From an uncultured Bacteroidia bacterium (GTDB taxonomy: Bacteria; Bacteroidota; Bacteroidia; Bacteroidales; UBA932), in assembly GCA_902778105.1 (NCBI GenBank), contig CACYWN010000028.1:1-64000 (forward strand): 64,000 nt of DNA, given 5' to 3'. The notes beneath the pieces are model-generated. The model was not told where the DNA came from, did no database searches, and saw nothing but the letters and a program-made list of their open reading frames with translations. A program made the translations under genes and the position numbers. The first letter of the stretch is position 1; every line of letters starts with the position of its first letter. Of the stretch, positions 7,045 to 16,552 are shown piece by piece.

Positions 7045-10032
7045 ATGAGAAGGATTCTTCTGACGATCGTGAGCCTGTTCGCCGCTTTGGCGCTCCAGGC
7101 CCAGAATTTCAATGTGACCGTTAAACTCGAGGATGCCTCCAACGGCGAGCCGGTGGGCTTCGCCACCGTATCCCTGACCCCCGCCAAGGGCAATGCCAAG
7201 TATGCCCTGACCAACCATGAGGGCAAAGGCACCATCGAGAAGGTGCGTGCCGGAAAATACACCCTGAAGGCCGAAATCATGGGTTACAGGACCCATACGG
7301 CCGATGTGGAGATCAAAGAGGGTGCCACTGACCTCGGAACCATCAAACTGGAACTGGACCGGGAGGTGCTGGATGCCGCTTCCATTTCCGCGACGGGCAA
7401 CCCGGTCATCGTCAAGAAGGATACGGTGGAGTATAACGCATCTTCGTTCAAGACGACCGACACCGACATGCTCATCAACCTGCTGAAGAAGCTCCCGGGC
7501 ATCGAGGTGGACGACAGCGGCAACATTACGGCGAACGGCGAAACCATCACCAAGATCACCATTGACGGCAAGACCTTCTTCCTGGACGACCCTCAGCTCG
7601 CATCCCAGAACCTGCCCGCGAAGATGATCGAGAAGGTGAAGGTCGTCAAGAAAAAGTCCGAACAGGCCGAATTCACCGGCATCGATGACGGCAACGACGA
7701 GACCATCATCGACCTTTCCGTCCAGAAGAGCATGATGAACGGCTTGTTCGGCAATGTGACGGCCGGTGCCGGTCATGATATCCCTTCCAACGATAATTCG
7801 CTGAACGACTGGCGTTTCAACGGAAATGTGATGGTGGGCCGTTTCACGGACAAGTCCCAGTTGAGTTTTATCGGAAACGGAAACAACGGCGCCGGAGGCA
7901 TGGGCTTCACCAACATGGGCGGCAACATGATGGGCCAGATGATGGGAGGCGGTCGTGGAATGGGCGGCTTCGGCGGTTTTGGCGGCGGTGGCGTCACCAC
8001 CTCGTGGATGGGCGGTGTCAACGGCGCTTACGACCTGCTGGACAAGAAAATGCAGCTTTCCGGCAACTACATGTACAGCGGTTCCCGTACTGAATCCCTG
8101 CAGGATACCTATAAGGAAACCTACATGCCGGACAGATCCACCCAGTACCAGGAAACGGACAATGCCAGCCTTTCCGAAAATGACGGTCACCGGGTTGGCG
8201 TCCGCCTGGAGCACAAGTTCTCCGACAACACGTCCATCCTCTTCCAGCCGCAGTTCAACATCAGCAACGGCTCCTATGACCAGTCCAGCGTCTTCAATAC
8301 CTGGCTGAACGGGATGGCGGACTCCGACCGGGTGAACAGCGGTTTCTCCAAGAACTACGGGGTGAACAGCAACTGGTCGACCAACGGTTTCTTCCTGTTC
8401 CGCCAGCGGCTCGGAATGCCCGGACGCACCCTCTCCCTGAACGCGACCTGGAACATCTCGAACAATCATTCCGACGGCTTCAACCAGTCCCTGACCGAAA
8501 CCTACGACGGGGAGGATCCCACGCTGGTGAACCAGCATGTGGACCAGTCGTCCCGGTCCAGGAGCGCCGGTGCCCGGCTTGTCTATACCGAGCCCCTCGG
8601 AGGCAATTTCTATCTGGAGGGCAGCTACCAGTACAATTACAGTCAGTCCAACTCGGAGAAGATCGTATACAACAGCCTGCTGAATGCCATGGGCAGCTAC
8701 GACTACGATCCCGTCGCCCATACCATGGTGTATGTCGGGGACGGTGACGTGGACCAGGACTATTCCAACAGAATCCTGAACCGTTACATCAACCAGAGCG
8801 CCGGCATGGCCTTCATGTACCAGGAACAGAATGTCAGGGCCCAGCTCGGATTCTCCGCCAATCCGCAGTATCAGTACAATGAAACTTCCGGGCATGACAA
8901 GCCTTATGAAGCCAGGGTCCTGAATTGGTCTCCGCGCGCCATGCTTTTCTACGACTTCAACGACAACGCCAATATCCGGTTGTTCTACAACGGCCGCAGC
9001 GGCCAGCCCTCCACCTCACAGCTCATGCCGGTGCTGGACAATTCCAACCCGCTGACCATGGCCCTCGGCAACCCGTCCCTGAAGCCGTACTTCAACCACA
9101 ACGGCCGTCTCGAGTTCGAGTATTCGAACAAGCAGACTTTCTTCACCGCCCGCGTCAACTTGCAGGGTGGCCTGAACCAGAATCCCATCGTGAACGCTAC
9201 CTGGTACGACGAGGCCTTCCGCCAGTATTCTTTCCCGGTGAATGGCAAGAATACCTACAATGTCGGTGCCCGGATCATGCTCAACATCCCGATCGCCAAG
9301 TCCAACTTCTCCGTTTCCAACAACTCCAATATCAACTATTCCAACTCGAACAGCTATATGGGCGCCGGCCGGCTGAACGTGGACAAGTATTGGAAGAACG
9401 AAGACAAGTCGGTCTTTGATTACGATGCGTTCCTGGCGGATTACCCCGACCTGAACGACACGCCGGACTTCATCGCCAACAAGACACAGAACCTCAACGT
9501 GACGGAGAACATCCGCCTGAACTGGCGCAGCGACAACCTGGAACTGACGGCGAATGCCCGCACCCGGTTCTCCAAGCCTTGGTACAGCGTAGCCCAGGCT
9601 GGCCTGCAGGACAACGCCACCTGGAACAACTCCGTGGGCGGGTCCGTGAACTGGACCATGTGGACGAACGGCCTCACTTTCACCACGGACGCGAACTACA
9701 ACTGGTACGTCGGCTATAAGACCGACCAGCCTTCCCGGCTGATCTGGAACGCCGGCTTCCAGCTGCCTGTCATCCATAACCAGGCGACCCTATCCCTGAG
9801 TGCCTTTGACATCCTGGGACAGCGCAGGACCCTGAGCGTGAGCGATTCGGAGAACTATCACCAGGAGAGCCGTACCAATTCCGTCGGTCGTTACGTCATG
9901 CTTTCCTTCACCTGGCGCTTCGGCACTTTCGGCGGCCGTAACGGCCGGATGGGCGGTTTCCGCGGCGGTCCTGGCGGCCCCGGCGGCCCCGGCGGTCGCG
10001 ATGGCTTCCGCGGTCGTCCCCCGATGTTCTAA
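7045..10032 (+). CDS. Outer-membrane beta-barrel protein with regulatory-like N-terminal domain (TonB-receptor-like)
   Basis: About 996 residues. A signal peptide (MRRILLTIVSLFAALALQAQ) is followed by a carboxypeptidase-regulatory-like Ig fold (~25-105) and a plug-like region (~110-230). A Gly/Met-rich linker (GGGRGMGGFGGFGGGG) and a long barrel with Asn- and aromatic-rich strands come next. The C-terminus is an unusual tail of repeated GGPGGPGG and Arg. It resembles the OMP_b-brl_3 group rather than classical SusC, and no SusD partner is adjacent. ATG 7045 gives the cleanest signal peptide; ATG 7039 and GTG 7018 are alternatives. Its stop is three bases from the convergent rluD stop. The ligand is unknown. 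Confidence 0.82.
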   Translation: MRRILLTIVSLFAALALQAQNFNVTVKLEDASNGEPVGFATVSLTPAKGNAKYALTNHEGKGTIEKVRAGKYTLKAEIMGYRTHTADVEIKEGATDLGTIKLELDREVLDAASISATGNPVIVKKDTVEYNASSFKTTDTDMLINLLKKLPGIEVDDSGNITANGETITKITIDGKTFFLDDPQLASQNLPAKMIEKVKVVKKKSEQAEFTGIDDGNDETIIDLSVQKSMMNGLFGNVTAGAGHDIPSNDNSLNDWRFNGNVMVGRFTDKSQLSFIGNGNNGAGGMGFTNMGGNMMGQMMGGGRGMGGFGGFGGGGVTTSWMGGVNGAYDLLDKKMQLSGNYMYSGSRTESLQDTYKETYMPDRSTQYQETDNASLSENDGHRVGVRLEHKFSDNTSILFQPQFNISNGSYDQSSVFNTWLNGMADSDRVNSGFSKNYGVNSNWSTNGFFLFRQRLGMPGRTLSLNATWNISNNHSDGFNQSLTETYDGEDPTLVNQHVDQSSRSRSAGARLVYTEPLGGNFYLEGSYQYNYSQSNSEKIVYNSLLNAMGSYDYDPVAHTMVYVGDGDVDQDYSNRILNRYINQSAGMAFMYQEQNVRAQLGFSANPQYQYNETSGHDKPYEARVLNWSPRAMLFYDFNDNANIRLFYNGRSGQPSTSQLMPVLDNSNPLTMALGNPSLKPYFNHNGRLEFEYSNKQTFFTARVNLQGGLNQNPIVNATWYDEAFRQYSFPVNGKNTYNVGARIMLNIPIAKSNFSVSNNSNINYSNSNSYMGAGRLNVDKYWKNEDKSVFDYDAFLADYPDLNDTPDFIANKTQNLNVTENIRLNWRSDNLELTANARTRFSKPWYSVAQAGLQDNATWNNSVGGSVNWTMWTNGLTFTTDANYNWYVGYKTDQPSRLIWNAGFQLPVIHNQATLSLSAFDILGQRRTLSVSDSENYHQESRTNSVGRYVMLSFTWRFGTFGGRNGRMGGFRGGPGGPGGPGGRDGFRGRPPMF

Positions 10033-10035
10033 AGA

Positions 10036-11082
10036 TTACCTGGCGGTCGTGACATACGACCGCCATTTTTCGATAAGGGCGGTCATGTCCGCGGGCAGGG
10101 GAGCCTCCAGGAAGATGCGTTCCCCGGTGCGCGGGTGGGTGAAACCCAGGGTGCGGGCATGGAGGGCCTGCCGCGGGCAGATGGCGAAGCAATTCTGGAT
10201 GAACTGACGGTATTTGGTATAGATGGTGCCTTGGCGTATCTCGGAACCGCCATACCTTTCATCGTTGAAGAGGGGATGGCCGATGGAGGACATGTGCACG
10301 CGGATCTGGTGTGTGCGGCCCGTTTCCAGGCGGCATTCCACCACGGTGATGAAACCGTAGCGCTCCAGCACCTTCCAGTGGGTGACGGCCCATTTGCCCT
10401 TCTCCGGATCGTCATAGACGCGGAAGCGCAGCCGGTCGTTCGGGTCCCGGCCGATGGTCCCTTGGATGGTCCCTTCATCCTCGGCGATATTGCCCCAGAC
10501 GACGGCGGTATAGACCCGGTCGATGGAATGTTCGAAAAACTGGTCGGCCAGGTGAGCCTGTGCGGCGGGGTTCTTGGCGACCACCAGCAGCCCGCTCGTA
10601 TCCTTGTCGATTCGGTGCACCAGCACGCCCATCCGCTCATCTTCTGCATCCGGTCCCTGTGAAAGCCCCAGGTAGAAGGCGAGGGCATTGACAAGGGTGC
10701 CGGTGTAATTGCCGTGACCGGGGTGGACGACCATCCCGGCCGGCTTGTTCACGACCAGCACGTCATCGTCTTCGTAGGCGATTTCCAGGGGAATGTCTTC
10801 GGGAAGGATTTCCACGCCGCGCCGCTGGTAGGGCATCACGAACTTGATGACGTCGCAGGGGCGGATGATGGTATTGGCCTTCGCGGGCTTGTCGTTCACC
10901 AGGACATAGCCCAACTTGATGGCCTGCTGCACCCGGTTCCGGGACGTGTCTTCCTGGTGGGTGGCAATGAATTTGTCTACACGCATCGGCGCCTGGCCCT
11001 TGTCGGCGATCAGGCGGAAATGCTCGAACATTTCCTGTTCGTCTTCCTGGGGGAGGAACGCCTCTTCGTCTGGGATGGACAT
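10036..11082 (-). CDS. rluD: RluD-type 23S rRNA pseudouridine synthase
   Basis: RluA-family pseudouridine synthase of 348 residues. An S4 RNA-binding domain covers about 33-80 (MRVDKFIATH...), and the catalytic motif HRIDKDTSG lies at 156-164 with Asp159 as nucleophile. The C-terminal part has the usual GRTHQIRVHM. It likely modifies helix 69 of 23S rRNA, though the exact position is inferred from family. Its ATG overlaps the PASTA-protein stop by one base (TAATG), so the genes are translationally coupled. Confidence 0.92.
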   Translation of the reverse strand: MSIPDEEAFLPQEDEQEMFEHFRLIADKGQAPMRVDKFIATHQEDTSRNRVQQAIKLGYVLVNDKPAKANTIIRPCDVIKFVMPYQRRGVEILPEDIPLEIAYEDDDVLVVNKPAGMVVHPGHGNYTGTLVNALAFYLGLSQGPDAEDERMGVLVHRIDKDTSGLLVVAKNPAAQAHLADQFFEHSIDRVYTAVVWGNIAEDEGTIQGTIGRDPNDRLRFRVYDDPEKGKWAVTHWKVLERYGFITVVECRLETGRTHQIRVHMSSIGHPLFNDERYGGSEIRQGTIYTKYRQFIQNCFAICPRQALHARTLGFTHPRTGERIFLEAPLPADMTALIEKWRSYVTTAR

Positions 11083-11882
11083 TATTCGGCGGGGATCTTC
11101 TCGGGATCGAGGGTCAGGTAGATGTTCACGGTCGACCCGTACGTCTTGGAGGTCCCCAGCCCGTCCTGCTTGTAGACGACGGCATTGACAGAATCGGTAT
11201 AGGTCCGGACGCCCGAGTCGAAACGGACGCGTCCGACATTCAGATACCTGTCATGGAGGGCGTCTACGGCGGGGATATATTTCATCCCGATCACGCGGGG
11301 AACGGCGGTAGGACCATCCTCACCGGACAAACCGAGGGTAAGGTCCACTTCGGAGCCGCTGACGACCAGGTCGCCGGGCCGGATGGTGCGTCCCCGGACC
11401 GACTGCCGGATGACGTTGTTCGTAGCGATATCCTGTGTATAGTTGAGTTTTCCCAGGACCAGGCCCCGGTTGATCAGTTCCGAGCGGGCTTCGTTCAGGG
11501 AATAGCCGACCAGGTTGGGCATCACCACCTTCTTGGGGACGATGGAATTGATGGTCAGGAAGATGCTCCGTCCTTTCTTGACGGTGGCACCGGCCTTGGG
11601 AGACTGCCGGTACACGACACCTGCGCCGAGCCGCCGGATGAAGACGGAGTCGGTCACTTTTACGCCCACGTGGGCGTCCCGTGCGGCGGAATGTGCCTCG
11701 GCGACGGTCATATTGGTGAAGTCCGGAACCGGGACGGTCCGGTTATGCCGGGTGATGAGGGCCAGCCCCACCGATGCAACGACCAGGAGGCCGATCAGCA
11801 CCAGAACGGCTCCGAGGAGGTTCCGGACTATCCAGTTGGAAAGCAGCCCTTTCGTCTTGCCGGTCGATTCTTTGCTTGCCAT
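11082..11882 (-). CDS. Membrane-anchored PASTA-domain protein
   Basis: Protein of 266 residues. One N-terminal transmembrane helix (~19-45) is followed by three PASTA repeats (~50-117, 118-187, 192-262), which would lie in the periplasm. There is no kinase or penicillin-binding domain, unlike PASTA proteins of Gram-positives. PASTA domains bind peptidoglycan or beta-lactams, so a cell-wall role is plausible. A -7-like CAAAGGTA (TACCTTTG on the coding strand) lies at 11906-11913, but a -33 box is not clear. Confidence 0.88.
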   Translation of the reverse strand: MASKESTGKTKGLLSNWIVRNLLGAVLVLIGLLVVASVGLALITRHNRTVPVPDFTNMTVAEAHSAARDAHVGVKVTDSVFIRRLGAGVVYRQSPKAGATVKKGRSIFLTINSIVPKKVVMPNLVGYSLNEARSELINRGLVLGKLNYTQDIATNNVIRQSVRGRTIRPGDLVVSGSEVDLTLGLSGEDGPTAVPRVIGMKYIPAVDALHDRYLNVGRVRFDSGVRTYTDSVNAVVYKQDGLGTSKTYGSTVNIYLTLDPEKIPAE

Positions 11883-12128
11883 ATCCTTTTCCTTAATTCA
11901 ATTTACAAAGGTATGAAAAAAAATGGGTTCTTGCATCCGGTGGATTCCGAAAAGCAGGCTTTCAGGACCGTCCGGTCGGAAAAACGGGGGCAAAAAGAAC
12001 GTTCAAATAATCTAATTGCAACGTAATTTGGTGATTGACAGAACTTTATAGTGCAAGATAATAATGGGCGCAGAATCCTGCTCCACCGGCTTTTGCCTTT
12101 ACTTTTGCGGAAACGCAATTCTTGCACT

Positions 12129-12776
12129 ATGAATCACTTATTCTGTACTGCAGGTGGAGCCCTGCTTGTTTTTGTCTTCTTCGTTGTCCCTGCCATCGTT
12201 CTCATCCGAAAGGAAAGAGCCGGATGTGCTGCCCTGAAACGGGAGCTGGCCAAAGCTGAGAAACTGGTCCGGTCACTGGCCGATGCCGAGAGGCGGTATC
12301 GGAACCGGATCCATTCCCTGCAAAAGGAACTTCGGAGTTCACGCGCCGAAGCGGAAGCGGTCCGGACCGGGTATCTGTATATGCTCCGGAACGGGTACCG
12401 TCGCATGGGAGCGCTCTATGAGATGCGGCAGTTCGCCGGGACCATGAGAGAGTCGGGGGCTGTCCTTTGCCAGCGAGTCGACGATTACCTGAAGGAGATC
12501 AACGGCGATCCGGAGGGATTCAAGGTCCTGGTCAAGTTCCTCGACGAAAGCCTGGGCGGCGCTGTCTCGGGTTTGAAGGAGGACCTTCCGGATCTGGGTG
12601 AGGAAGATGTCCGGCTGTTCTGCTATCTGGTCATCGGCTTTGACGCACCCCTGATTTCGTCGCTGATGGGGATTGACAACATGAACACGGTCTATTCCCG
12701 CAGGAACCGGCTCCGGGGGAAGATAAAGAGCCTCCATGCGGACAAGGTGCGGAGGTATCTGGCCCTGGTCGCATAA
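12129..12776 (+). CDS. Membrane-anchored coiled-coil protein with C-terminal HTH-like region
   Basis: Protein of 215 residues. An N-terminal transmembrane helix (~9-27) precedes a charged coiled coil (~30-85) and a C-terminal region. That region's pattern (EEDVRLFCYLVIGFDAPLISSLMGIDNMNTVYSRRNRLRGKI) looks like the LuxR/GerE-like HTH found at the end of many Bacteroidota membrane TPR regulators, here without the TPR part. TACTTTTG at 12100-12107 fits the -7 consensus just before the ATG. The frame is open further upstream, but that start would precede the promoter. Function unknown; a membrane-tethered regulator is an inference. Confidence 0.65.
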   Translation: MNHLFCTAGGALLVFVFFVVPAIVLIRKERAGCAALKRELAKAEKLVRSLADAERRYRNRIHSLQKELRSSRAEAEAVRTGYLYMLRNGYRRMGALYEMRQFAGTMRESGAVLCQRVDDYLKEINGDPEGFKVLVKFLDESLGGAVSGLKEDLPDLGEEDVRLFCYLVIGFDAPLISSLMGIDNMNTVYSRRNRLRGKIKSLHADKVRRYLALVA

Positions 12777-12788
12777 GTGGGTCCCTGC

Positions 12789-12819
12789 TTGGAAATCCCA
12801 AGGAAAGGCTTTATCTTTG
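12789..12819 (+). promoter_or_regulatory. Promoter of lnt, nearly leaderless
   Basis: TTG at 12789-12791, a 20-base spacer and TATCTTTG at 12812-12819, only six bases before the lnt ATG. The transcript would have almost no leader, a common arrangement in Bacteroidota. Confidence 0.65.
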
Positions 12820-12825
12820 TTAATT

Positions 12826-14418
12826 ATGAAAAACCGTTCCTTGGTGATGCTTTTCCTCGCGGCTGCGTTCGTGCTGCTGATGAGCCTTCCTTTCCTGGTG
12901 GAGGGAACCGGCTGGCTGGCGCTGGCCGGATTCGTCCCGCTGCTGTGCATGGAGCGGGTGGCTTCGCAGTCCGGGATGAATCATTTCTGGTGGTGGCATT
13001 ACGGAACCTTCCTGGCTTGGAATGCCGTCACGACGTTCTGGGTGTGCAATGCCACGGTCGGTGGCGGAATCTTCGCCGCCATGGCGAATGCACTCCAGAT
13101 GTCGGTGGTGTTCGGCTTGTTCCGCTGGGTGAAACGTCGTACGAAAGGTGCGGTGCCCTATCTTTTCCTGGCGGCCGCCTGGATCGCCTGGGAGAAGTAT
13201 TACCTCACCGTCGCCCAGATTTCCTGGCCCTGGCTCGTGCTGGGAAACGCCTTTGCAGGCACTTCCACCCTGGTTCAGTGGTACGAGTATACCGGCACGC
13301 TGGGCGGTTCTTTGTGGGTATGGGCCTGTTCGCTGGGCATCTTCGGCCTGATGGTATCCCTCTCCGACGGCCGGTTTTCCACCCGCTGGAACTCCAAGGC
13401 CCGTGCCGCCGCCGTCGCCGGATTGACCCTGGTTCTTTTCGGGCCGATGGTCTGGTCCGCCGTCCTCTGGTACCGGTATGAGGAAACTTCCCGACCGCTT
13501 CAGGTGGTGATCGGCCAGCCTGATTTCGACCCTTACAACAAGTTCGGCGGGATGACGCAGGACCAGCAGAATGTGGTCTTGCTGGACCAGTTCCGGCAGG
13601 GACTGAGGGGGCTGGAAGGCCCCGTGCTGCTGCTTGCGCCTGAAACCTTCACGAGCGATATCCTGTGCAATGACATCCCGTCCAGCAAGACATTCCGCCG
13701 TTTCCAGGACTTCCTGCGGGAGCATCCGGATGCGGAGATCCTGTTCGGTGCTTCTTCCTGGACCCGGTACGAACAGCCGGACCGTCCCTCCGCCAATGCC
13801 CGTCGCCTGGGAGACGGCTCCTGGTATGAGACGCACAATTCCGCGTTGATCATGGATTCGACGGGGCGGTATGACCTGTACCAGAAATCCAAGCTGGTTC
13901 CCGGGGTGGAGATGCTTCCTTATCCGAAAGTGCTGGGACCTGTAGACGACAAACTTCTCGGCGGGGTTGCCGGACGCTGCGTCGGACAGGAGAAAGTCTC
14001 CAATCTGCTGTTCCGGGGCTCTGTTCCCGTGGGATGTGCAGTGTGTTACGAATCGGTGTACGGGGAGCATTGTGCAGCCTATGTCAGGGAGGGGGCGGAA
14101 CTTCTCACGGTCATTACGAATGACGCCTGGTGGGGAGATACGCCCGGCTACCGGCAGCACCTGAACTATGCCCGCCTTCGGGCTATCGAGACCCGGCGGG
14201 ACATCGCCCGCTGTGCAAACACGGGCATTTCCGCCATCATCGACCAGAAGGGACGGATCCTGGACCGGACCGCCTGGTGGGAGCCGGCCGTCCTGACGGG
14301 AACGGTGAATCTCAACGACCGGGAAACCTTCTTCGTGCGGGCCGGCGATATCGTGGGCCGACTCTCGGTATTCCTTTTCGTGCTGCTCCTCGCGGCGGCC
14401 ATCATTCGGAAAAAATGA
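12826..14418 (+). CDS. lnt: Apolipoprotein N-acyltransferase
   Basis: Inner-membrane enzyme of 530 residues that adds the third acyl chain to lipoproteins. About six N-terminal transmembrane helices (to ~215) precede a periplasmic nitrilase-fold domain. The catalytic triad is visible: Glu273 in LLLAPETF, Lys354 in YQKSKLVPG and Cys407 in VCYES. A final helix closes the protein. ATG 12826 sits just behind its own promoter; the longer frame starts inside the preceding gene. The many lipoproteins in this window are its expected substrates. Confidence 0.93.
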   Translation: MKNRSLVMLFLAAAFVLLMSLPFLVEGTGWLALAGFVPLLCMERVASQSGMNHFWWWHYGTFLAWNAVTTFWVCNATVGGGIFAAMANALQMSVVFGLFRWVKRRTKGAVPYLFLAAAWIAWEKYYLTVAQISWPWLVLGNAFAGTSTLVQWYEYTGTLGGSLWVWACSLGIFGLMVSLSDGRFSTRWNSKARAAAVAGLTLVLFGPMVWSAVLWYRYEETSRPLQVVIGQPDFDPYNKFGGMTQDQQNVVLLDQFRQGLRGLEGPVLLLAPETFTSDILCNDIPSSKTFRRFQDFLREHPDAEILFGASSWTRYEQPDRPSANARRLGDGSWYETHNSALIMDSTGRYDLYQKSKLVPGVEMLPYPKVLGPVDDKLLGGVAGRCVGQEKVSNLLFRGSVPVGCAVCYESVYGEHCAAYVREGAELLTVITNDAWWGDTPGYRQHLNYARLRAIETRRDIARCANTGISAIIDQKGRILDRTAWWEPAVLTGTVNLNDRETFFVRAGDIVGRLSVFLFVLLLAAAIIRKK

Positions 14419-14429
14419 CTATTGGACTA

Positions 14430-14460
14430 TTGCACGGTTATTTGGAAAAGCGTATCTTTG
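14430..14460 (+). promoter_or_regulatory. Promoter of the redox lipoprotein cluster
   Basis: TTG at 14430-14432, a 20-base spacer and TATCTTTG at 14453-14460, five bases before the TlpA-like ATG. The genes downstream overlap or nearly touch, so this promoter may drive the whole 14.4-21.4 kb run. Confidence 0.68.
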
Positions 14461-14465
14461 TAACG

Positions 14466-14957
14466 ATGAAAAAGTTAGTAGTTGCGTTCGTTCTCGCGCT
14501 CATGACGCTGATGGCGTCTGCGCAGCGCATTCCTTCCGTCACCCTTCAGGACGGAGCGGGCAAGGCTGTGACCACGGCCTCCCTCATTGACCATAAGAGC
14601 CCCTTCGTGGTGAGCATCTGGATGACCACCTGCAAGCCCTGCCTGAAGGAACTGGATACCATCGCGGAAGAGCTCCCGGACTGGGACGAATCCTTCCCGC
14701 TCAGGATTTACGCCGTCTCCATGGACGACGCCCGTTCGCAGAAGCGGGCGGTCGCCCTCGCCCAGGGGCGCGACTGGGACGGCATCACAGCCCTTTTCGA
14801 CGTGAATGCGGACCTCCGCCGGGCGCTCAATGTGAGTTCCGTCCCGCAGGTGTTCGTGTATGACAAGGACGGCAACCTGTTCTATACGCATATCGGATAC
14901 CGTCCGGGCGATGAGCAGGAGCTGCTGAATCAGGTCAGGAAATGCGCCGGCAAATAG
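14466..14957 (+). CDS. TlpA-like thioredoxin-family protein, exported
   Basis: Exported thioredoxin-fold protein of 163 residues. Signal peptide (~1-20, ending ASAQ) and redox motif WMTTCKPCLKEL with Cys56 and Cys59. A cis-proline-like SVPQVFVYD segment lies in the second half. It probably reduces or oxidises thiols in the periplasm. Its last codons overlap the next gene by 16 bases. ATG 14466 is chosen for the signal peptide and the promoter immediately upstream; the longer open frame is a by-product of the lnt gene. Confidence 0.88.
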   Translation: MKKLVVAFVLALMTLMASAQRIPSVTLQDGAGKAVTTASLIDHKSPFVVSIWMTTCKPCLKELDTIAEELPDWDESFPLRIYAVSMDDARSQKRAVALAQGRDWDGITALFDVNADLRRALNVSSVPQVFVYDKDGNLFYTHIGYRPGDEQELLNQVRKCAGK

Positions 14958-16549
14958 CAATCCTCACGCTTCTCGTGCTGCCGCTTGCAGGCGCGGCCCA
15001 GGACTGGGGACGCGTCACCGGCAGCCTGGAGTCCAACTCCATCTATTACCTGGACGATGCCGTCGTGGGGAAACCCGCCTCGTCCTGGGGCTCCAACAAT
15101 TACCTGAAACTGGACTGGTCCAAGGGCTCCTTCGGCGCCGGTCTCCAGGCGGAGTATTACCCCGAGCCCCTGGCCGGTTACCCCTCCGAACTCAAGGGTG
15201 CGGGCCTGACGGGCCTGTATGCCTCCTGGAACGGAGCGCTTGCCGAAGTGACGGCCGGTTCTTTCTTCGAGCAGGTGGGCAGCGGCCTTCTGCTGCGGAC
15301 CTGGGAGGACCGGGAACTGGGCCTGAACAATACGCTCATGGGCGGTCGCATCGCCTTCCATACCCCCAACCGGGGCCTTTCCGTGAAAATTTTCGGCGGT
15401 GCGCCCAAATACGGCCTCTGGCCGACGGCGAACACGGCGGTCGCCGGCGGTGACCTGTCGCTGGACCTGCTTCCGCTTTTCGGGGTGGAATCGGAGCATT
15501 CCATTGTCCTGGAAGGAAGCGTGACAGACCGTTTCACCCGGAATGTGGAGGACAATATCGCCCTGCTGGCGAAGACCGGCGGCTTTGATGTCCCCGGGCA
15601 GGTGCCTGGCTGGTCCGGTCGCCTGCAGTATGCCTACGGCGGTTTTTCGCTTAAGGGCGAATATGTGGGCAAGGGTCCCGACTTCTACGCGGAGCATCTT
15701 CCGAAATCCCGGGAGGCCTACCGGCTCAAGGGCGGGAACGCCCAGATCGTGGAACTGAACTACGCCGTGGGCTCCTTCTCCGCCGCCCTGACGCTCCGCC
15801 GCCTGGAGAACATGACCTCCCGGATCTTCCTGACGGCGCAGAGCCCCTCTCCGGCCAATACCCTGAACTACCTTCCCTCCCTGTGCATGCAGCAGACCTA
15901 CATGCTCGCCGGCCTGAACCCGTACGTGACCTATGCCGACGGCGAGGCCGGTTTCCAGGGGGACATCTACTACAACTTCCGCCGCGGCACGGCCCTCGGC
16001 GGCAAGTACGGCATGAAACTCCACGTCGGCGGATCCTGGATCGAGGCGCTTCCCTTCGCCCTTCCGGACCGGGATGTGCACTATCTGGCGTACCGGGACA
16101 TCAACATCGACCTGGAACGCGCCTGGAGCCGGAAGTTCCGGACGATCCTGTTCGTGTCCATCCAGGAGAATTCCCCGACCCACGGCAACGGCAAGCGGAC
16201 GGATGCGCAGAACGTCTTCGTCCTGGACGCTCTGTACCGTTTCTCCAAGACGGCTTCCGTCCGGACCGAACTCCAGTACCTATACTCGGAGGAGCTTACG
16301 CGCGACTGGATGGCGGCCCTCGTGGAGGTCTCCTTCGCTCCGCACTGGAGTTTTACCGTCAGTGACATGTATAACCACGGCAGCACCAAGGTTCATTATT
16401 ACAATGTGGCGGCGAGCTATTCCCTCGGTTCCCTGAGCCTGTCCCTGCAGGGCGGGCGCAGCCGCGAAGGGATGGTGTGCTCCGGCGGCGTCTGCCGCTG
16501 GCAGCCGGCTTACAAGGGTGTCTGCCTGAGGGCCCAATGGTCTTTCTAG
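14942..16549 (+). CDS. DUF6029-like outer-membrane beta-barrel protein
   Basis: Protein of 535 residues with a signal peptide (MRRQIAILTLLVLPLAGAAQ), then alternating beta-strand pattern rich in Tyr, Gly and Ser to the C-terminal Phe (RAQWSF), typical of an outer-membrane barrel. The N-terminal GSLESNSIYYLDD pattern fits the Bacteroidota DUF6029 family, recalled rather than searched. Its start overlaps the TlpA-like gene by 16 bases, and the Omp28-like gene follows three bases after the stop. Barrel and redox protein are therefore made together and may form one export or surface-assembly system. Confidence 0.7.
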   Translation: MRRQIAILTLLVLPLAGAAQDWGRVTGSLESNSIYYLDDAVVGKPASSWGSNNYLKLDWSKGSFGAGLQAEYYPEPLAGYPSELKGAGLTGLYASWNGALAEVTAGSFFEQVGSGLLLRTWEDRELGLNNTLMGGRIAFHTPNRGLSVKIFGGAPKYGLWPTANTAVAGGDLSLDLLPLFGVESEHSIVLEGSVTDRFTRNVEDNIALLAKTGGFDVPGQVPGWSGRLQYAYGGFSLKGEYVGKGPDFYAEHLPKSREAYRLKGGNAQIVELNYAVGSFSAALTLRRLENMTSRIFLTAQSPSPANTLNYLPSLCMQQTYMLAGLNPYVTYADGEAGFQGDIYYNFRRGTALGGKYGMKLHVGGSWIEALPFALPDRDVHYLAYRDINIDLERAWSRKFRTILFVSIQENSPTHGNGKRTDAQNVFVLDALYRFSKTASVRTELQYLYSEELTRDWMAALVEVSFAPHWSFTVSDMYNHGSTKVHYYNVAASYSLGSLSLSLQGGRSREGMVCSGGVCRWQPAYKGVCLRAQWSF

Positions 16550-16552
16550 CCT